Assembly (NCBI RefSeq): GCF_039536245.1
Contig: NZ_BAAAYN010000019.1
Coordinates: 1-64,000, forward strand
Length of the DNA stretch: 64,000 nucleotides
Direction: 5' to 3'
Origin: Cryptosporangium minutisporangium
GTDB lineage: Bacteria; Actinomycetota; Actinomycetes; Mycobacteriales; Cryptosporangiaceae
The notes under the pieces were generated by a model that saw only the letters and a list, made by a program, of their open reading frames with translations, made no database searches and was not told where the DNA came from. Shown here piece after piece: positions 25,780-34,509 of this stretch. The position numbers and the translations under genes are program-made. Each line of letters begins with the position of its first letter. Position 1 is the stretch's first letter.

Positions 25780-26240
25780 ATGACCACGAAGGATGCGTTC
25801 TCCCCCGAGGAGTGGAAGACAGTGCTGGAAGGTCCACCGGCCGCCGGCATGATCGTGATCAGTGCCGCTCGTGGCGGCACGATCCGCGAGACGATGGCGA
25901 TGGCCAAGGCCTACGCCGAAGCACGCGCCGAGCACGGCCAAAGCGAGCTGCTCGACGAGATCGTGGCGGCCAAGCCCAAGGCTGACCACACCAGGTACCA
26001 CTCGTACGACGAACTCCGGAACCACGGCCTCGGACACCTGCGAACGGCAGTGGCTCTGCTGGAGCGCAAGGCAACGGCCGACGAGGTGGACGGTTACCGG
26101 CGCTTCGTTCTCGCCGTCGCGAACAAGGCCGCGGCCGCGCACCGCGAGCACGGCCAGATCGTGAGCCCGGCGAGGCCGCCGCCATCGACCAGGTCGCAGC
26201 GGCGCTCCGCCCGACCGACCCCGAAGCGTCTCGAACCTGA
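25780..26240 (+). CDS. Hypothetical stress-island protein, disrupted by an apparent 1-nt frameshift
   Basis: The first ~128 residues (TTKDAFSPEEWKTVLEGPP, VISAARGGTIRETMAMAKAY, HTRYHSYDELRNHGLGHLRT, RRFVLAVANKAAAAHREHG) form a coherent helical protein. At about 26168 the frame changes to Pro/Arg-rich nonsense, while the next frame continues naturally (GEAAAIDQVAAALRPTDPEAS) to a TGA at 26238-26240. One base appears missing after 26168. Without correction the frame runs on into the next gene and would make a 342-residue fusion. The ribosome binding site GAGGAGAGGAG precedes ATG 25780. Sequencing error, true mutation or -1 frameshifting are all possible. Confidence 0.7.
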
Positions 26241-26268
26241 TCGTTCGAATGAGCAAGGAGGGATGGGA

Positions 26269-26808
26269 ATGGCTGTCGACACTTTCCTGGCCTACGTCGG
26301 GGTGTACCGGAGAGTCGAGGATGCCGAGGCGGACTACGACCTGGTGCGGGATCTGCACCGCAAGGTCGGGCTGATCGACGCCTATGACGCCGCCGTGATC
26401 GAGCGACGCGCCAACGGCAAGACGAAGATCGTCAAGAAGCACGAGACCCCGACCCGCGTCGGTGGGGCGCTGGGCAGCGGCTTCGGTCTCGCCACTGGTC
26501 TGGTCGTCGCGCTGTTCCCGTTCGCTGCGATCGGCGGCGGCCTGCTGGCGGCCACCACTGCCGGTGGCGCAGCGCTCGGTGCGCTGGCCGGCCACGCAGC
26601 GGCCGGAATGAGCCGCAGCGATCTCAAGGAACTCGGCGAACACCTGGACGCCGGGACCGCCGGGCTGGTGGTCATCGCCGTGTCCGACATGGCGTCGAAG
26701 GTCGAGCGCGAGATGCGCCGCGCCGAGAAGGTGGAGGCCAAGCAGCTCAAGGCTGACACCGCTGAGATCGAGCAGGACGCAAAGGCGGCCGGGGCCGGGC
26801 AGGCGTAG
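26269..26808 (+). CDS. DUF1269-type membrane-associated protein
   Basis: A 179-residue protein. An N-terminal ferredoxin-like part (AVDTFLAYVGVYRRVEDAEADYDLVRDLHRKVG) leads to a Gly/Ala-rich hydrophobic double segment (about 68-107: GLATGLVVALFPFAAIGGGLLAATTAGGAALGALAG). The C-terminus is charged and helical, rich in Lys/Glu. ATG 26269 has AAGGAGG (26255-26261) with 7-nt spacing; ATG 26263 is too close. It has its own good ribosome binding site, which argues that it is a separate gene and not the natural tail of the preceding frame. Function unknown. Confidence 0.8.
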   Translation: MAVDTFLAYVGVYRRVEDAEADYDLVRDLHRKVGLIDAYDAAVIERRANGKTKIVKKHETPTRVGGALGSGFGLATGLVVALFPFAAIGGGLLAATTAGGAALGALAGHAAAGMSRSDLKELGEHLDAGTAGLVVIAVSDMASKVEREMRRAEKVEAKQLKADTAEIEQDAKAAGAGQA

Positions 26809-26848
26809 AGATCCGAACGGAGCGGTGGACCGTGGGTTCGCGAAGGGG

Positions 26849-27055
26849 TGCCCCGGCCGGGCGGCCTTGTCCTCGTCCTGTCCGGCTGACGACCTGCGGT
26901 CCGCCTGCCATTTCGACCGATGCGAGACGGCGCAGGCCTGCCGTGTAGCTAGGTCGGCGCGGCATCAGCCGCATCGACACGAGGCCGTGTTCCCGGTGCG
27001 TGCCGGCACCGTGACGTTCAGCCGGACGACGTCCGAGGGACCGGAAGTGCAGGCC
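26849..27055. repeat. Intergenic repeat element, copy B (~207 bp)
   Basis: Diverged second copy of 20678-20884 in the same orientation. Here it lies between two convergent genes and covers the last codons of the alpha/beta hydrolase, so it cannot be that gene's promoter. Best-conserved blocks are the first 52 bp and the segment 26989-27055. The central dyad is degenerate in this copy. Confidence 0.65.
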
Positions 27056-27929
27056 GATAGGGCTGGGTGGTCCGGAGGAAGGCGTGGATCGCCGGGAGGA
27101 TCTGGGCGGGAGCGGTCTCGTGCGGGTAGTGCCCGGCATTCGCGATCTCGAGCGAATGGGCGTCGGGTAGCTGCTGGACGAGCGTCCGGTGGTGGTGCGG
27201 CGGAATGGTCCGGTCGCGGCCGCCCCAGGTGACGAGGACGGGAAGGTCCGCGAGGAGACCGAGTTGACGGCTCGCGCTGACCGTCTGACCTCGCCAGTCG
27301 ATGACCGACCGGGCGGTGCGCAGGAACGCGCGACGCTGCTGCGCCCGGGCCATCCCGCGGAGATCCTCGGCGACCGAGCGGGCATCCTCCCGGGCGATCA
27401 CGCCCGGGACCACGGAGATCAAGGGCAGGATTCGGCGGGTCAGGCCCACCGGGAGCCGCCCGAGGCCGGCCACGAGGGTTGCGGCGCCGGGGAGTGTCGC
27501 CACCCGCAGCATCGGCGATACCTCGGCACCCAAGCCTCCGCTGCTGATCAGCACGACCCGGTCGGTACGCTCGGGAAACTGGTAGGCGAACTGCAGCGCG
27601 ACGCCGCCCCCGAGGCTGTGCCCGACCAGCGTGGCGCTGGAGTGCCCCAGCGCCGCGAGCAGATCGCGCAGCGCGGACGCGTGAGCACCGAGGGAGTAGT
27701 CACCGGCGGGCGAATCGGACTGCCCGTGACCGGGGAGATCAACGGCGATCACGGTGTGGGTGGTCGCCAACGAGTCGATCAGGTGACGCCAGGTGCGGCG
27801 GGTTCCCCCCAGCCCGTGAACCAGCAGGAGCGGCTCGCCCGTCCCGGCCGTGGTGTACGCAAGGATGCCTGCAGGCGTCGCGATGCGACCGTCCGCGCGA
27901 GCGCTGGGCGGAAGGGCGAGGGCGGTCAT
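27018..27929 (-). CDS. Alpha/beta-fold hydrolase
   Basis: A 303-residue hydrolase: oxyanion-hole segment LLLVHGLGGTRRTW, AVDLPGHGQSD, nucleophile elbow GHSLGGG, acid in VLVTWGGRDRTIPPHH, and a catalytic His in ANAGHYPHETAP. The cap region is helical. Substrate not predictable (ester, haloalkane, epoxide or lactone). The last ~13 codons fall in repeat copy B. Transcribed divergently from the small membrane protein gene at 28240. Confidence 0.9.
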   Translation of the reverse strand: MTALALPPSARADGRIATPAGILAYTTAGTGEPLLLVHGLGGTRRTWRHLIDSLATTHTVIAVDLPGHGQSDSPAGDYSLGAHASALRDLLAALGHSSATLVGHSLGGGVALQFAYQFPERTDRVVLISSGGLGAEVSPMLRVATLPGAATLVAGLGRLPVGLTRRILPLISVVPGVIAREDARSVAEDLRGMARAQQRRAFLRTARSVIDWRGQTVSASRQLGLLADLPVLVTWGGRDRTIPPHHHRTLVQQLPDAHSLEIANAGHYPHETAPAQILPAIHAFLRTTQPYRPALPVPRTSSG

Positions 27930-28239
27930 GGTTCCAACTTCCTGGCGGAGAGGTCCGCCCGCGATCGGGATTACGAGATCAGCGGGCGTTTGTTGCGGCG
28001 GAGCCGTGTCGGAGACGCATTGATCATTCCCGTCGGCTGGCTCGACTCTACGGCGCCGCTAACGACGGTTCGGCCGAAATCAGCTTCCGACCGTCGTAGT
28101 GCGACGAAACCGAAAGCGACGGAGGCGTGTATCACCTGAAGCTGATCTCTCCATTCCCGATTGGCGGGGAGAGGGCGGGGTATCTCCTGGTGGCACACCG
28201 AATAGATTCACCCCTTCTTGGCCCTCAATTTGGAGAGCA
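27930..28239. other. Divergent intergenic region
   Basis: About 310 bp between the hydrolase start and a small membrane protein start. It should contain both promoters, but no convincing -35/-10 pair, operator or RNA structure stands out. Several short AT-richer patches (around 28070-28120 and 28200-28230) break the G+C-rich background. Confidence 0.4.
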
Positions 28240-28539
28240 ATGACTACCGCTAATCCCACCGGCACCTACGCGGCCGACACAACCGCCGATCGGGCACCGC
28301 ACACGCGGCGTCTGAGCACGGAAACAAAGGCCTCGTTCAAGACCAGCGAACTAGTCGCCTACCTGGTTGCCGTCGTCGGTGTGCTGGTCGCTTCGCAGGT
28401 CGTCGGCGGCGACGACGGGCACAGCGACTACTTCCGCGCCGACCGCGCGTGGCTCTACATCGTCATCCTGACCGTCGGTTATCTGGTCAGCCGCGGACTG
28501 GCGAAGTCCGGCAGCCGCGACCCCTACGACGCCAAGTAG
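28240..28539 (+). CDS. Small membrane protein (99 aa)
   Basis: Hydrophilic, Thr/Ala-rich N-terminus (about 35 residues), then two hydrophobic segments: ELVAYLVAVVGVLVASQVVGG and WLYIVILTVGYLVSRGL, separated by an acidic loop (DDGHSDYFRADRA). Ends in a short basic tail. ATG 28240 follows TGGAGAG. Resembles small actinobacterial membrane proteins of unknown function. Confidence 0.8.
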   Translation: MTTANPTGTYAADTTADRAPHTRRLSTETKASFKTSELVAYLVAVVGVLVASQVVGGDDGHSDYFRADRAWLYIVILTVGYLVSRGLAKSGSRDPYDAK

Positions 28540-28623
28540 ATCCGGCGCACGGCCCGGCGGGTGCGAATCCGCCGGGCCGCACCCGGCGTTGCGGCCGGAA
28601 TGCCGTACCCGGCGGGACAATCG

Positions 28624-28995
28624 TCACGATTGCTCGGCCGGCAGGAAGGTCGTGCGGGGGGCGGATCGCCCGGAGGAGGCCCGGAGCACAAGGCTGGCTC
28701 GCGCGGACGGCCGCCACACGATCAACTCGGTGCCCGCAGGCATCCTGCGGGAGAGCCTGGCGAGAAAGTTCAGCAGCGCCGAGCCGGCGAAGGTCACTGC
28801 CGCGAGGTCGATCAACACGCCGGGCGGCACATCGTCGTCGGCCAGCCAGTCGACGGCCTCGGACAACAAGCACAATGCTGCCGTGTCGACATCGCCGACG
28901 AGATCCACGCGGGCTCGACCGGTTTTGGAAGGCGGGCTCGAAATAGTGACCGTGAGCCCTGCTTCAGATCGGTGAAATATGCCGCGCGATGACAT
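28624..28995 (-). CDS. STAS-domain anti-sigma factor antagonist-like protein
   Basis: A 123-residue single STAS domain: ARVDLVGDVDTAALCLLSEAVDWL, VLIDLAAVTFAGSALLNFLARL and a C-terminal strand/helix (GTELIVWRPSARASLVLRASS). The Ser in FAGSALLN aligns with the phosphorylated Ser of SpoIIAA/RsbV, so it probably joins a partner-switching module releasing a stress sigma factor. No kinase or sigma gene is adjacent. ATG 28995 has GGAGGCGGAG upstream. Confidence 0.87.
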   Translation of the reverse strand: MSSRGIFHRSEAGLTVTISSPPSKTGRARVDLVGDVDTAALCLLSEAVDWLADDDVPPGVLIDLAAVTFAGSALLNFLARLSRRMPAGTELIVWRPSARASLVLRASSGRSAPRTTFLPAEQS

Positions 28996-29275
28996 CGCTC
29001 CGCCTCCGACATACCGAAAGATGCCGGGGTCCGGGGCAACGGCTCATTAAGGAAGCCGCGCTCGGATTCTACGCTCGACGGCGTTCCACAGCTAGCCCGA
29101 CGCGGCTCCGAGTACTCTTGACCGAGGACCGGAGCCTCCGGTCCTGCTGCCCCGGCCCTCGGCGGTCAACTCGAGACACCGAGAGGCACGGTCGTGCCAC
29201 GCAGGAATCACCCTCCGCGTCGTCTTCTTCTTTTCCGTGACTGGACACAGGTCTCCCGTTCTCCGAGTGAACCGC

Positions 29276-29986
29276 ATGCCTGAGCGGGAGAGTGTCATCA
29301 GAGGCCTCATCGAGGCCCAACCCTCTTCGCCGGGCACGAGAGGGACCTTGCTGCGCATCTGCCGAGCCGCCTCGGAGGCGCTCGCCGCGTCGGGGACCGG
29401 GGTCAGCGTGTTCACCGCGGGTGCCGACCGGGGAGTGTGCGCCGCCTCCGACTCACGGAGCGAGCGGCTCGAGGAGCTGCAGTTCGTTCTCGGGGAAGGC
29501 CCGTGCATCGATGCCTTCGACAGCCGCCGCCCGGTACTCGTCGCTGACCTCACCGAGGACGCGACGGCCCGATGGCCGATGTACGCACCCGCCGTGCACG
29601 GCCGGGGTGTCCGGGCCGTGTTCGCTTTTCCCCTGCAGATCGGCGCGGCTCGGCTCGGTGTCTTCGACGTCTTCCGCGATCAGGTGGGTGCGCTGTCCAC
29701 CGAGCAACTCGTCGACGCGTTGACCTTCGCCGACGTCACCGTCGCGGTCCTCCTCGACGAACAGGACGGGCTCGGCGGCGCGGGCGGTGAGGACGTCACC
29801 GACGCGGTCGAGCATCGGGCGGAACTATTCCAGGCTCAAGGGATGGTGATGGTGCAAATCGGCGGGACAATCAGTGAGGCCATGGTCCGCATGCGGGCGT
29901 ACGCGTACGCCGAGAACCGTGGCTTGAGCGAGATCGCCCGCGACGTCGTCGCCGGGCGTCTGAGGTTCGATCAGGGCGATTCGTGA
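29276..29986 (+). CDS. GAF and ANTAR domain protein (first of tandem pair)
   Basis: About 236 residues. The GAF domain (about 10-150) includes FVLGEGPCIDAFDSRRPVLVADL and VFAFPLQIGAARLGVFDVFR, the usual heme/ligand-pocket style of actinobacterial GAF proteins. The C-terminal ANTAR domain (FQAQGMVMVQIGG, EAMVRMRAYAYAENRGLSEIARDVVAGRL) binds RNA hairpins and acts as an antiterminator. The start is uncertain: GTG 29237 and GTG 29267 are alternatives and no ribosome binding site is strong. Followed 37 bp later by a similar gene. Confidence 0.88.
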   Translation: MPERESVIRGLIEAQPSSPGTRGTLLRICRAASEALAASGTGVSVFTAGADRGVCAASDSRSERLEELQFVLGEGPCIDAFDSRRPVLVADLTEDATARWPMYAPAVHGRGVRAVFAFPLQIGAARLGVFDVFRDQVGALSTEQLVDALTFADVTVAVLLDEQDGLGGAGGEDVTDAVEHRAELFQAQGMVMVQIGGTISEAMVRMRAYAYAENRGLSEIARDVVAGRLRFDQGDS

Positions 29987-30023
29987 CCGCGGGAAGTCCA
30001 CGCCCAGACGCCGGGAGGCAGGC

Positions 30024-30749
30024 ATGACGACCGTTTCCGCTGAGCGGTTGGCGTCGATCTTCGTTGATGTCGCCGACACCCTGGTCGAGCAGTTCGACTT
30101 GCTCGAGTTCCTGCACATGCTCACCGACCGGACCGCCGACCTCGTCAGCGCGGCCGCGGTGGGGCTGGTGCTGGCCGACAAAAACGGCCGTCTGGAATTC
30201 CTCGCCGGCTCGAACGAGAACGTGAGACTCCTCGAGCTCTTCCAGCTGCAGACCCGAGAGGGACCCTGCCTGGAGGCCTACCGCACCGGACAACCAGTCA
30301 TCAACATCAACCTGGGCGAGGCATCCTCCCGGTGGCCCCGGTTCGCTCCCCAGGCCACCGCCCTCGGATTCCAGTCCGTTCATGCGTTCCCGCTGCGACT
30401 GCGTAACCAGACCATCGGCGCGTTGAACGTCTTCGGCGACACGAAGGGCGGCAGATTCGAGGAGAGCGACGTCCCGATCGTGCAGGCACTCGCCGACGTC
30501 GCCGCCATTTCGCTGCTACAGGAACGTGCCATTCATCGCGGCGAGATCCTCACCGAGCAGCTTCAAGGCGCGCTCAACACGCGCATCGTCATCGAGCAGG
30601 CCAAAGGCGCCGTGGCCCAGATCCACCAGATCAGCGTCGACGAGGCGTTCATGCGGATCCGCGCATACGCACGCAACAACAACAAGAGGCTCACCGACGT
30701 CGCCCACGCCGTGATCGCCGATCGGACCAGAGTGCCTGGCCTCGTCTGA
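30024..30749 (+). CDS. GAF and ANTAR domain protein (second of tandem pair)
   Basis: A 241-residue paralogue of the preceding gene. GAF: DLLEFLHMLTDRTADLVSAAAVGLVLADKNG, LQTREGPCLEAYRTGQPV, HAFPLRLRNQTIGALNVFG. ANTAR: NTRIVIEQAKGAVAQIHQISVDEAFMRIRAYARNNNKRLTDVAHAVIADR. GGGAGG precedes ATG 30024. Such proteins sense small ligands and relieve transcription termination in target leaders; the non-coding elements of this island are possible targets, by inference only. Confidence 0.9.
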   Translation: MTTVSAERLASIFVDVADTLVEQFDLLEFLHMLTDRTADLVSAAAVGLVLADKNGRLEFLAGSNENVRLLELFQLQTREGPCLEAYRTGQPVININLGEASSRWPRFAPQATALGFQSVHAFPLRLRNQTIGALNVFGDTKGGRFEESDVPIVQALADVAAISLLQERAIHRGEILTEQLQGALNTRIVIEQAKGAVAQIHQISVDEAFMRIRAYARNNNKRLTDVAHAVIADRTRVPGLV

Positions 30750-31016
30750 CCATCAGGGGTCGGCGCGGCCGGCGACGCCCCGGCACAGTGGGTTACGAAG
30801 ATCGCCCCGGTGGGCGGGTTTACTCGTCGCCGTGAGGGGCAGCCGAGGGTGGGGAACCGCGTCGGCATCCACCGGCTCGCTGCGTTCCGTTGTTCAGGGG
30901 TGGCCTCCCCGGGGACGGCGACCATCCGGAAAGCCCCGATCAGCACTGCCTGCACGGCACCTCCGGCTCGCGCCTGCCGCCGCTGGTCTCCGCTTCGCAC
31001 CGAACACAGGAGAGCC

Positions 31017-32120
31017 ATGCCCACTTCACTGCAATCGCTGGCCGCCGTCGGGCAGAGTCCCTGGCTCGACTATCTGTCGCGGGTCTTCGTCCGCGACGGT
31101 GATCTCGCCGGGCTCGTCGCCGACGGGGTGACGGGCGTGACGTCGAATCCGACGATTTTCCAAGCCGCGATCGCCGAAGGCGACGCCTACGACGAGCAGA
31201 TGCGCGAGGTGCTGAGGTCGGAGGAGGACCCGAAGCAGGTGTTCCTCGCTCTTGCCGTGCAAGATATCCGCGCAGCTTGCGATCTTCTCTTGCCGGTCTA
31301 CGACCGTGGCGATTCATCCCGCGACGGATGGGTGTCGTTCGAGGTCGACCCGCACCTGGCCCACGATGCCGAGGCCACCGTCGAGGAGGCCGTCACTCTG
31401 CACCGGCGCATCGACCGTCCCAACCTGTTCATCAAGATCCCGGGCACCGAAGCCGGTATCACCGCGGTCGAAGAGACGATCGCCCGCGGCATTCCGGTGA
31501 ACGTCACCCTGCTGTTCTCGTTGGAGCGCCACCGCGCCGCTGCCGAGGCGTACCTCCGTGGCCTGCGGCGACTGCGCGACGCCGGCGGTGACCTGGCCGC
31601 GGTGGCGTCCGTCGCCTCGTTCTTCGTCTCCCGCGTCGACGCGGAAGCAGACCGTCGCCTCGACGAGAAGAGCGGCCCGGCCGACCTGAAGGGCGCGCTG
31701 GGGATCGCCAACGCCAAGCTGGCCTACGAGGCCTACCAAGAGATCTTCACCGGCGACGAGTGGACGGACCTGGAGGCTGCCGGCGCCTCGCCGCAGCGAT
31801 GCCTGTGGGCGTCCACGTCGATGAAGAACCCGGATCGCCGCGACGTGACCTACATCGAGCAGCTGATCGGGCCGAACACGGTCACGACGATGCCTCGGAC
31901 GACGCTCGAGGCGTTCGTCGACCACGGCCTCGTCGCCGACACTCTGACGAGGGACGTCGAGGACGCGCACCGCACCTTCGATCGACTGGCCGCGGCCGGC
32001 GTCGACTACGACGACGTCGTCGCCGAACTCGAACGCCAGGGCGTCAAGGCATTCGTCGAATCCTTCCAGCAGCTCTTCGACGGGATCGCCGAAAAACGCT
32101 CGGCGCTCATCGCCACCTGA
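31017..32120 (+). CDS. tal: Transaldolase
   Basis: A 367-residue enzyme of the pentose phosphate pathway, moving a dihydroxyacetone unit from sedoheptulose-7-phosphate to glyceraldehyde-3-phosphate. Seen: SNPTIFQAAIAEGDAYDEQ, the Schiff-base Lys in NLFIKIPGTEAGITAVE, VNVTLLFSLERH and VASFFVSRVD. Length is typical for the actinobacterial class. ATG 31017 follows CAGGAGAG. It precedes transketolase by 47 bp, so the two non-oxidative steps are probably co-transcribed. The 267 bp upstream contain no gene. Confidence 0.95.
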   Translation: MPTSLQSLAAVGQSPWLDYLSRVFVRDGDLAGLVADGVTGVTSNPTIFQAAIAEGDAYDEQMREVLRSEEDPKQVFLALAVQDIRAACDLLLPVYDRGDSSRDGWVSFEVDPHLAHDAEATVEEAVTLHRRIDRPNLFIKIPGTEAGITAVEETIARGIPVNVTLLFSLERHRAAAEAYLRGLRRLRDAGGDLAAVASVASFFVSRVDAEADRRLDEKSGPADLKGALGIANAKLAYEAYQEIFTGDEWTDLEAAGASPQRCLWASTSMKNPDRRDVTYIEQLIGPNTVTTMPRTTLEAFVDHGLVADTLTRDVEDAHRTFDRLAAAGVDYDDVVAELERQGVKAFVESFQQLFDGIAEKRSALIAT

Positions 32121-32167
32121 TCGACCGCTGACGCGGTACCCCGCACTACCGACGGATCGGGAACACC

Positions 32168-34363
32168 ATGACGCAGGGCCTCTCTCTCGATCGCCGGGCA
32201 GCGGCGCCGATCGCCGACACCGCCGGCTGGGACGACATCGACATCCGGGCCGTCGATACGGCCCGAATGCTGGCCGCCGACGCCGTGCAGAAGGTCGGCA
32301 ACGGGCACCCGGGTACCGCGATGAGCCTGGCCCCGCTGGCGTACCTGCTCTTCCAGAACGTGCTCCGCCACGATCCGAAGGACGATCAGTGGCTCGGCCG
32401 GGACCGGTTCGTACTGTCCTGCGGTCACTCCAGCCTGACGCTCTACATCCAGCTCTACCTCGCCGGGTACGGCTTGGAGCTCGATGACCTCCAGGCGCTC
32501 AGGACCTGGAACTCTGCCACCCCCGGACACCCGGAGTACCGGCACACCCGAGGGGTGGAGATCACCACCGGGCCGCTCGGCCAAGGACTGGCCAGCGCGG
32601 TCGGCATGGCGCTGGCGGCCCGGCGCGAACGCGGTCTGCTGGACCCGGACACCCCAGCGGGCGCGAGCCCGTTCGATCACCACGTCTACGTGGTGGCTTC
32701 CGACGGCGACCTGATGGAGGGCGTCACCGCGGAGGCCAGCTCGCTCGCCGGACACCAGCAACTCGGCAACCTGGTGCTGTTCTACGACTCGAACCACATC
32801 TCGATCGAGGACGACACCGACATCTCCTTCAGCGAGGACGTCGCCGCCCGCTATGCCGCCTACGGCTGGCACGTGCAGAGCGTCGACTGGACCGGCACCG
32901 GCGAATACGTCGAGGACGTCGACGCGCTGCTCGCCGCGACGGAGTCAGCGAAAGCAGAAACCGGCCGCCCGTCGCTGATTCTTCTGCGGACGATCATCGG
33001 CTGGCCCGCGCCGACCAAGCAGAACACCGGCAAGGCGCACGGCTCCGCGTTGGGTGCTGCCGAGATCGCCGCCACCAAGACCCTGCTCGGATTCGACCCG
33101 GACACCACGTTCGCGGTCGACCAGGACGTTCTGACCCGCACCCGTGGCGCCGTGGACCGTGGGGCGCGGCTGCACGAGGACTGGCTGCCGCGGTACGCGG
33201 CGTGGCGCACTGCCCACCCTGACCGCGCCGCACTGCTCGACCGACTGCAGAAGCGGCAGCTTCCCGACGGCTGGGCCGCAGCGCTACCGGTGTTCGCTGC
33301 TGACCCGAAGGGCATGGCCACCCGCAAGGCCTCCGGGGAGATCCTCACCGCGCTCGCTCCGGTTCTGCCCGAGCTCTGGGGCGGCTCGGCCGACCTGGCG
33401 GAGAGCAACAACACGACGATGAGCGGGGAGCCCTCGTTCGTTCCGGCCGACCGGCAGACGCGCGACTGGTCCGGCGGTCCCTACGGGCGAACCCTGCACT
33501 TCGGTATCCGTGAGCACGCCATGGGCGCGATCCTGAACGGCATCGCCCTGCAAAGCCTGACCCGCCCCTACGGCGGCACGTTCCTGGTCTTCAGCGACTA
33601 CATGCGTCCGGCGGTGCGCCTGGCGGCGCTCATGCAACTACCCGCCACCTACATCTGGACGCACGACTCGATCGGCCTGGGCGAAGACGGCCCGACGCAC
33701 CAGCCGGTCGAACATCTGGCCGCGCTACGGGCCATCCCGGGGCTGGATGTCGTACGGCCCGCCGACGCCAACGAGACCGTGGCCTGCTGGCGCACCATCC
33801 TCGAGCACACCGACCGGCCCGCCGGCCTGGTACTCACCCGGCAGAACCTGCCCGTGCTCGACCGCGGGCCGGACGGCTACGCACCGGTCGACGATGCGGC
33901 CCGCGGCGGGTACGTCCTGACCGTAGAAAGCGACCCCGCGGTCCTGCTGATCGCCACCGGTTCCGAGGTGCAGATCGCTCTGGACGCCCGCGGCCTGCTC
34001 GCCGCGGAGGGAATCACCGCGCGGGTCGTCTCGCTGCCGTGTCGGGAGTGGTTCGCCGAACAATCACAGTCCTACCGGGACGCGGTCCTGCCGCCGACCG
34101 TCCGCGCACGCGTCAGCGTCGAGGCCGGCATCGGCCAGGGCTGGCGCGAGATCGTGGGCGACGCCGGCCGGATCGTCAGCCTCGAGCACTTCGGCGCCTC
34201 CGCCGACTACCAGCGCCTCTACCAGGAATTCGGCATCACGCCCGAAGCCGTCGCCAGTGCCGCACGCACCAGCATCCACGACAGCTCCGGCTCCGTCCGC
34301 CCCGGCGGCAACCAGCAAACCGCCGCACCCACCCGCGGCGGCACCGGGGACCGGCCCGCCTGA
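32168..34363 (+). CDS. tkt: Transketolase
   Basis: A 731-residue TPP-dependent enzyme. KVGNGHPGTAMSLAPLAYLL and the TPP/Mg site SDGDLMEGVTAEASSLAG with LVLFYDSNHISIEDDTDI lie in the N-terminal domain. GIREHAMGAILNG carries the catalytic Glu, and HDSIGLGEDGPTHQPVEHLA is in the Pyr domain. The C-terminal tail (~35 residues after TSIHDSSG) is low-complexity. Pairs with transaldolase upstream. Being next to GAF-ANTAR and STAS genes and away from zwf/gnd, it may be a stress-expressed copy; whether a second tkt exists cannot be told here. Confidence 0.95.
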   Translation: MTQGLSLDRRAAAPIADTAGWDDIDIRAVDTARMLAADAVQKVGNGHPGTAMSLAPLAYLLFQNVLRHDPKDDQWLGRDRFVLSCGHSSLTLYIQLYLAGYGLELDDLQALRTWNSATPGHPEYRHTRGVEITTGPLGQGLASAVGMALAARRERGLLDPDTPAGASPFDHHVYVVASDGDLMEGVTAEASSLAGHQQLGNLVLFYDSNHISIEDDTDISFSEDVAARYAAYGWHVQSVDWTGTGEYVEDVDALLAATESAKAETGRPSLILLRTIIGWPAPTKQNTGKAHGSALGAAEIAATKTLLGFDPDTTFAVDQDVLTRTRGAVDRGARLHEDWLPRYAAWRTAHPDRAALLDRLQKRQLPDGWAAALPVFAADPKGMATRKASGEILTALAPVLPELWGGSADLAESNNTTMSGEPSFVPADRQTRDWSGGPYGRTLHFGIREHAMGAILNGIALQSLTRPYGGTFLVFSDYMRPAVRLAALMQLPATYIWTHDSIGLGEDGPTHQPVEHLAALRAIPGLDVVRPADANETVACWRTILEHTDRPAGLVLTRQNLPVLDRGPDGYAPVDDAARGGYVLTVESDPAVLLIATGSEVQIALDARGLLAAEGITARVVSLPCREWFAEQSQSYRDAVLPPTVRARVSVEAGIGQGWREIVGDAGRIVSLEHFGASADYQRLYQEFGITPEAVASAARTSIHDSSGSVRPGGNQQTAAPTRGGTGDRPA

Positions 34364-34381
34364 TCCGCGAGCCGATGCCGC

Positions 34382-34433
34382 CGAATGATGACGCGTTGCG
34401 CGCGCTGTCCCGCGCCAGATCCGTCATCATTCG
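34382..34433. terminator. Inverted repeat between convergent genes
   Basis: CGAATGATGACG (34382-34393) and CGTCATCATTCG (34422-34433) pair perfectly over 12 bp around a 28-nt GC-rich loop. It lies just after the transketolase stop and before the end of the opposing gene; a bidirectional terminator is the simplest reading. Confidence 0.5.
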
Positions 34434-34509
34434 AGCCGGTTGCACGGACGCGCGATGACCCGCCGACGATCAGCACGGTCCTGCCCGGCGGCGGGGTCGT
34501 CTCGTGTCG

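Noticed and set aside
30916-30928. 13-nt match (CGGCGACCATCCG) between the tal upstream region and 21941-21953
   Set aside because: Matches of this length are expected by chance in 64 kb of G+C-rich DNA, and the flanks do not align.
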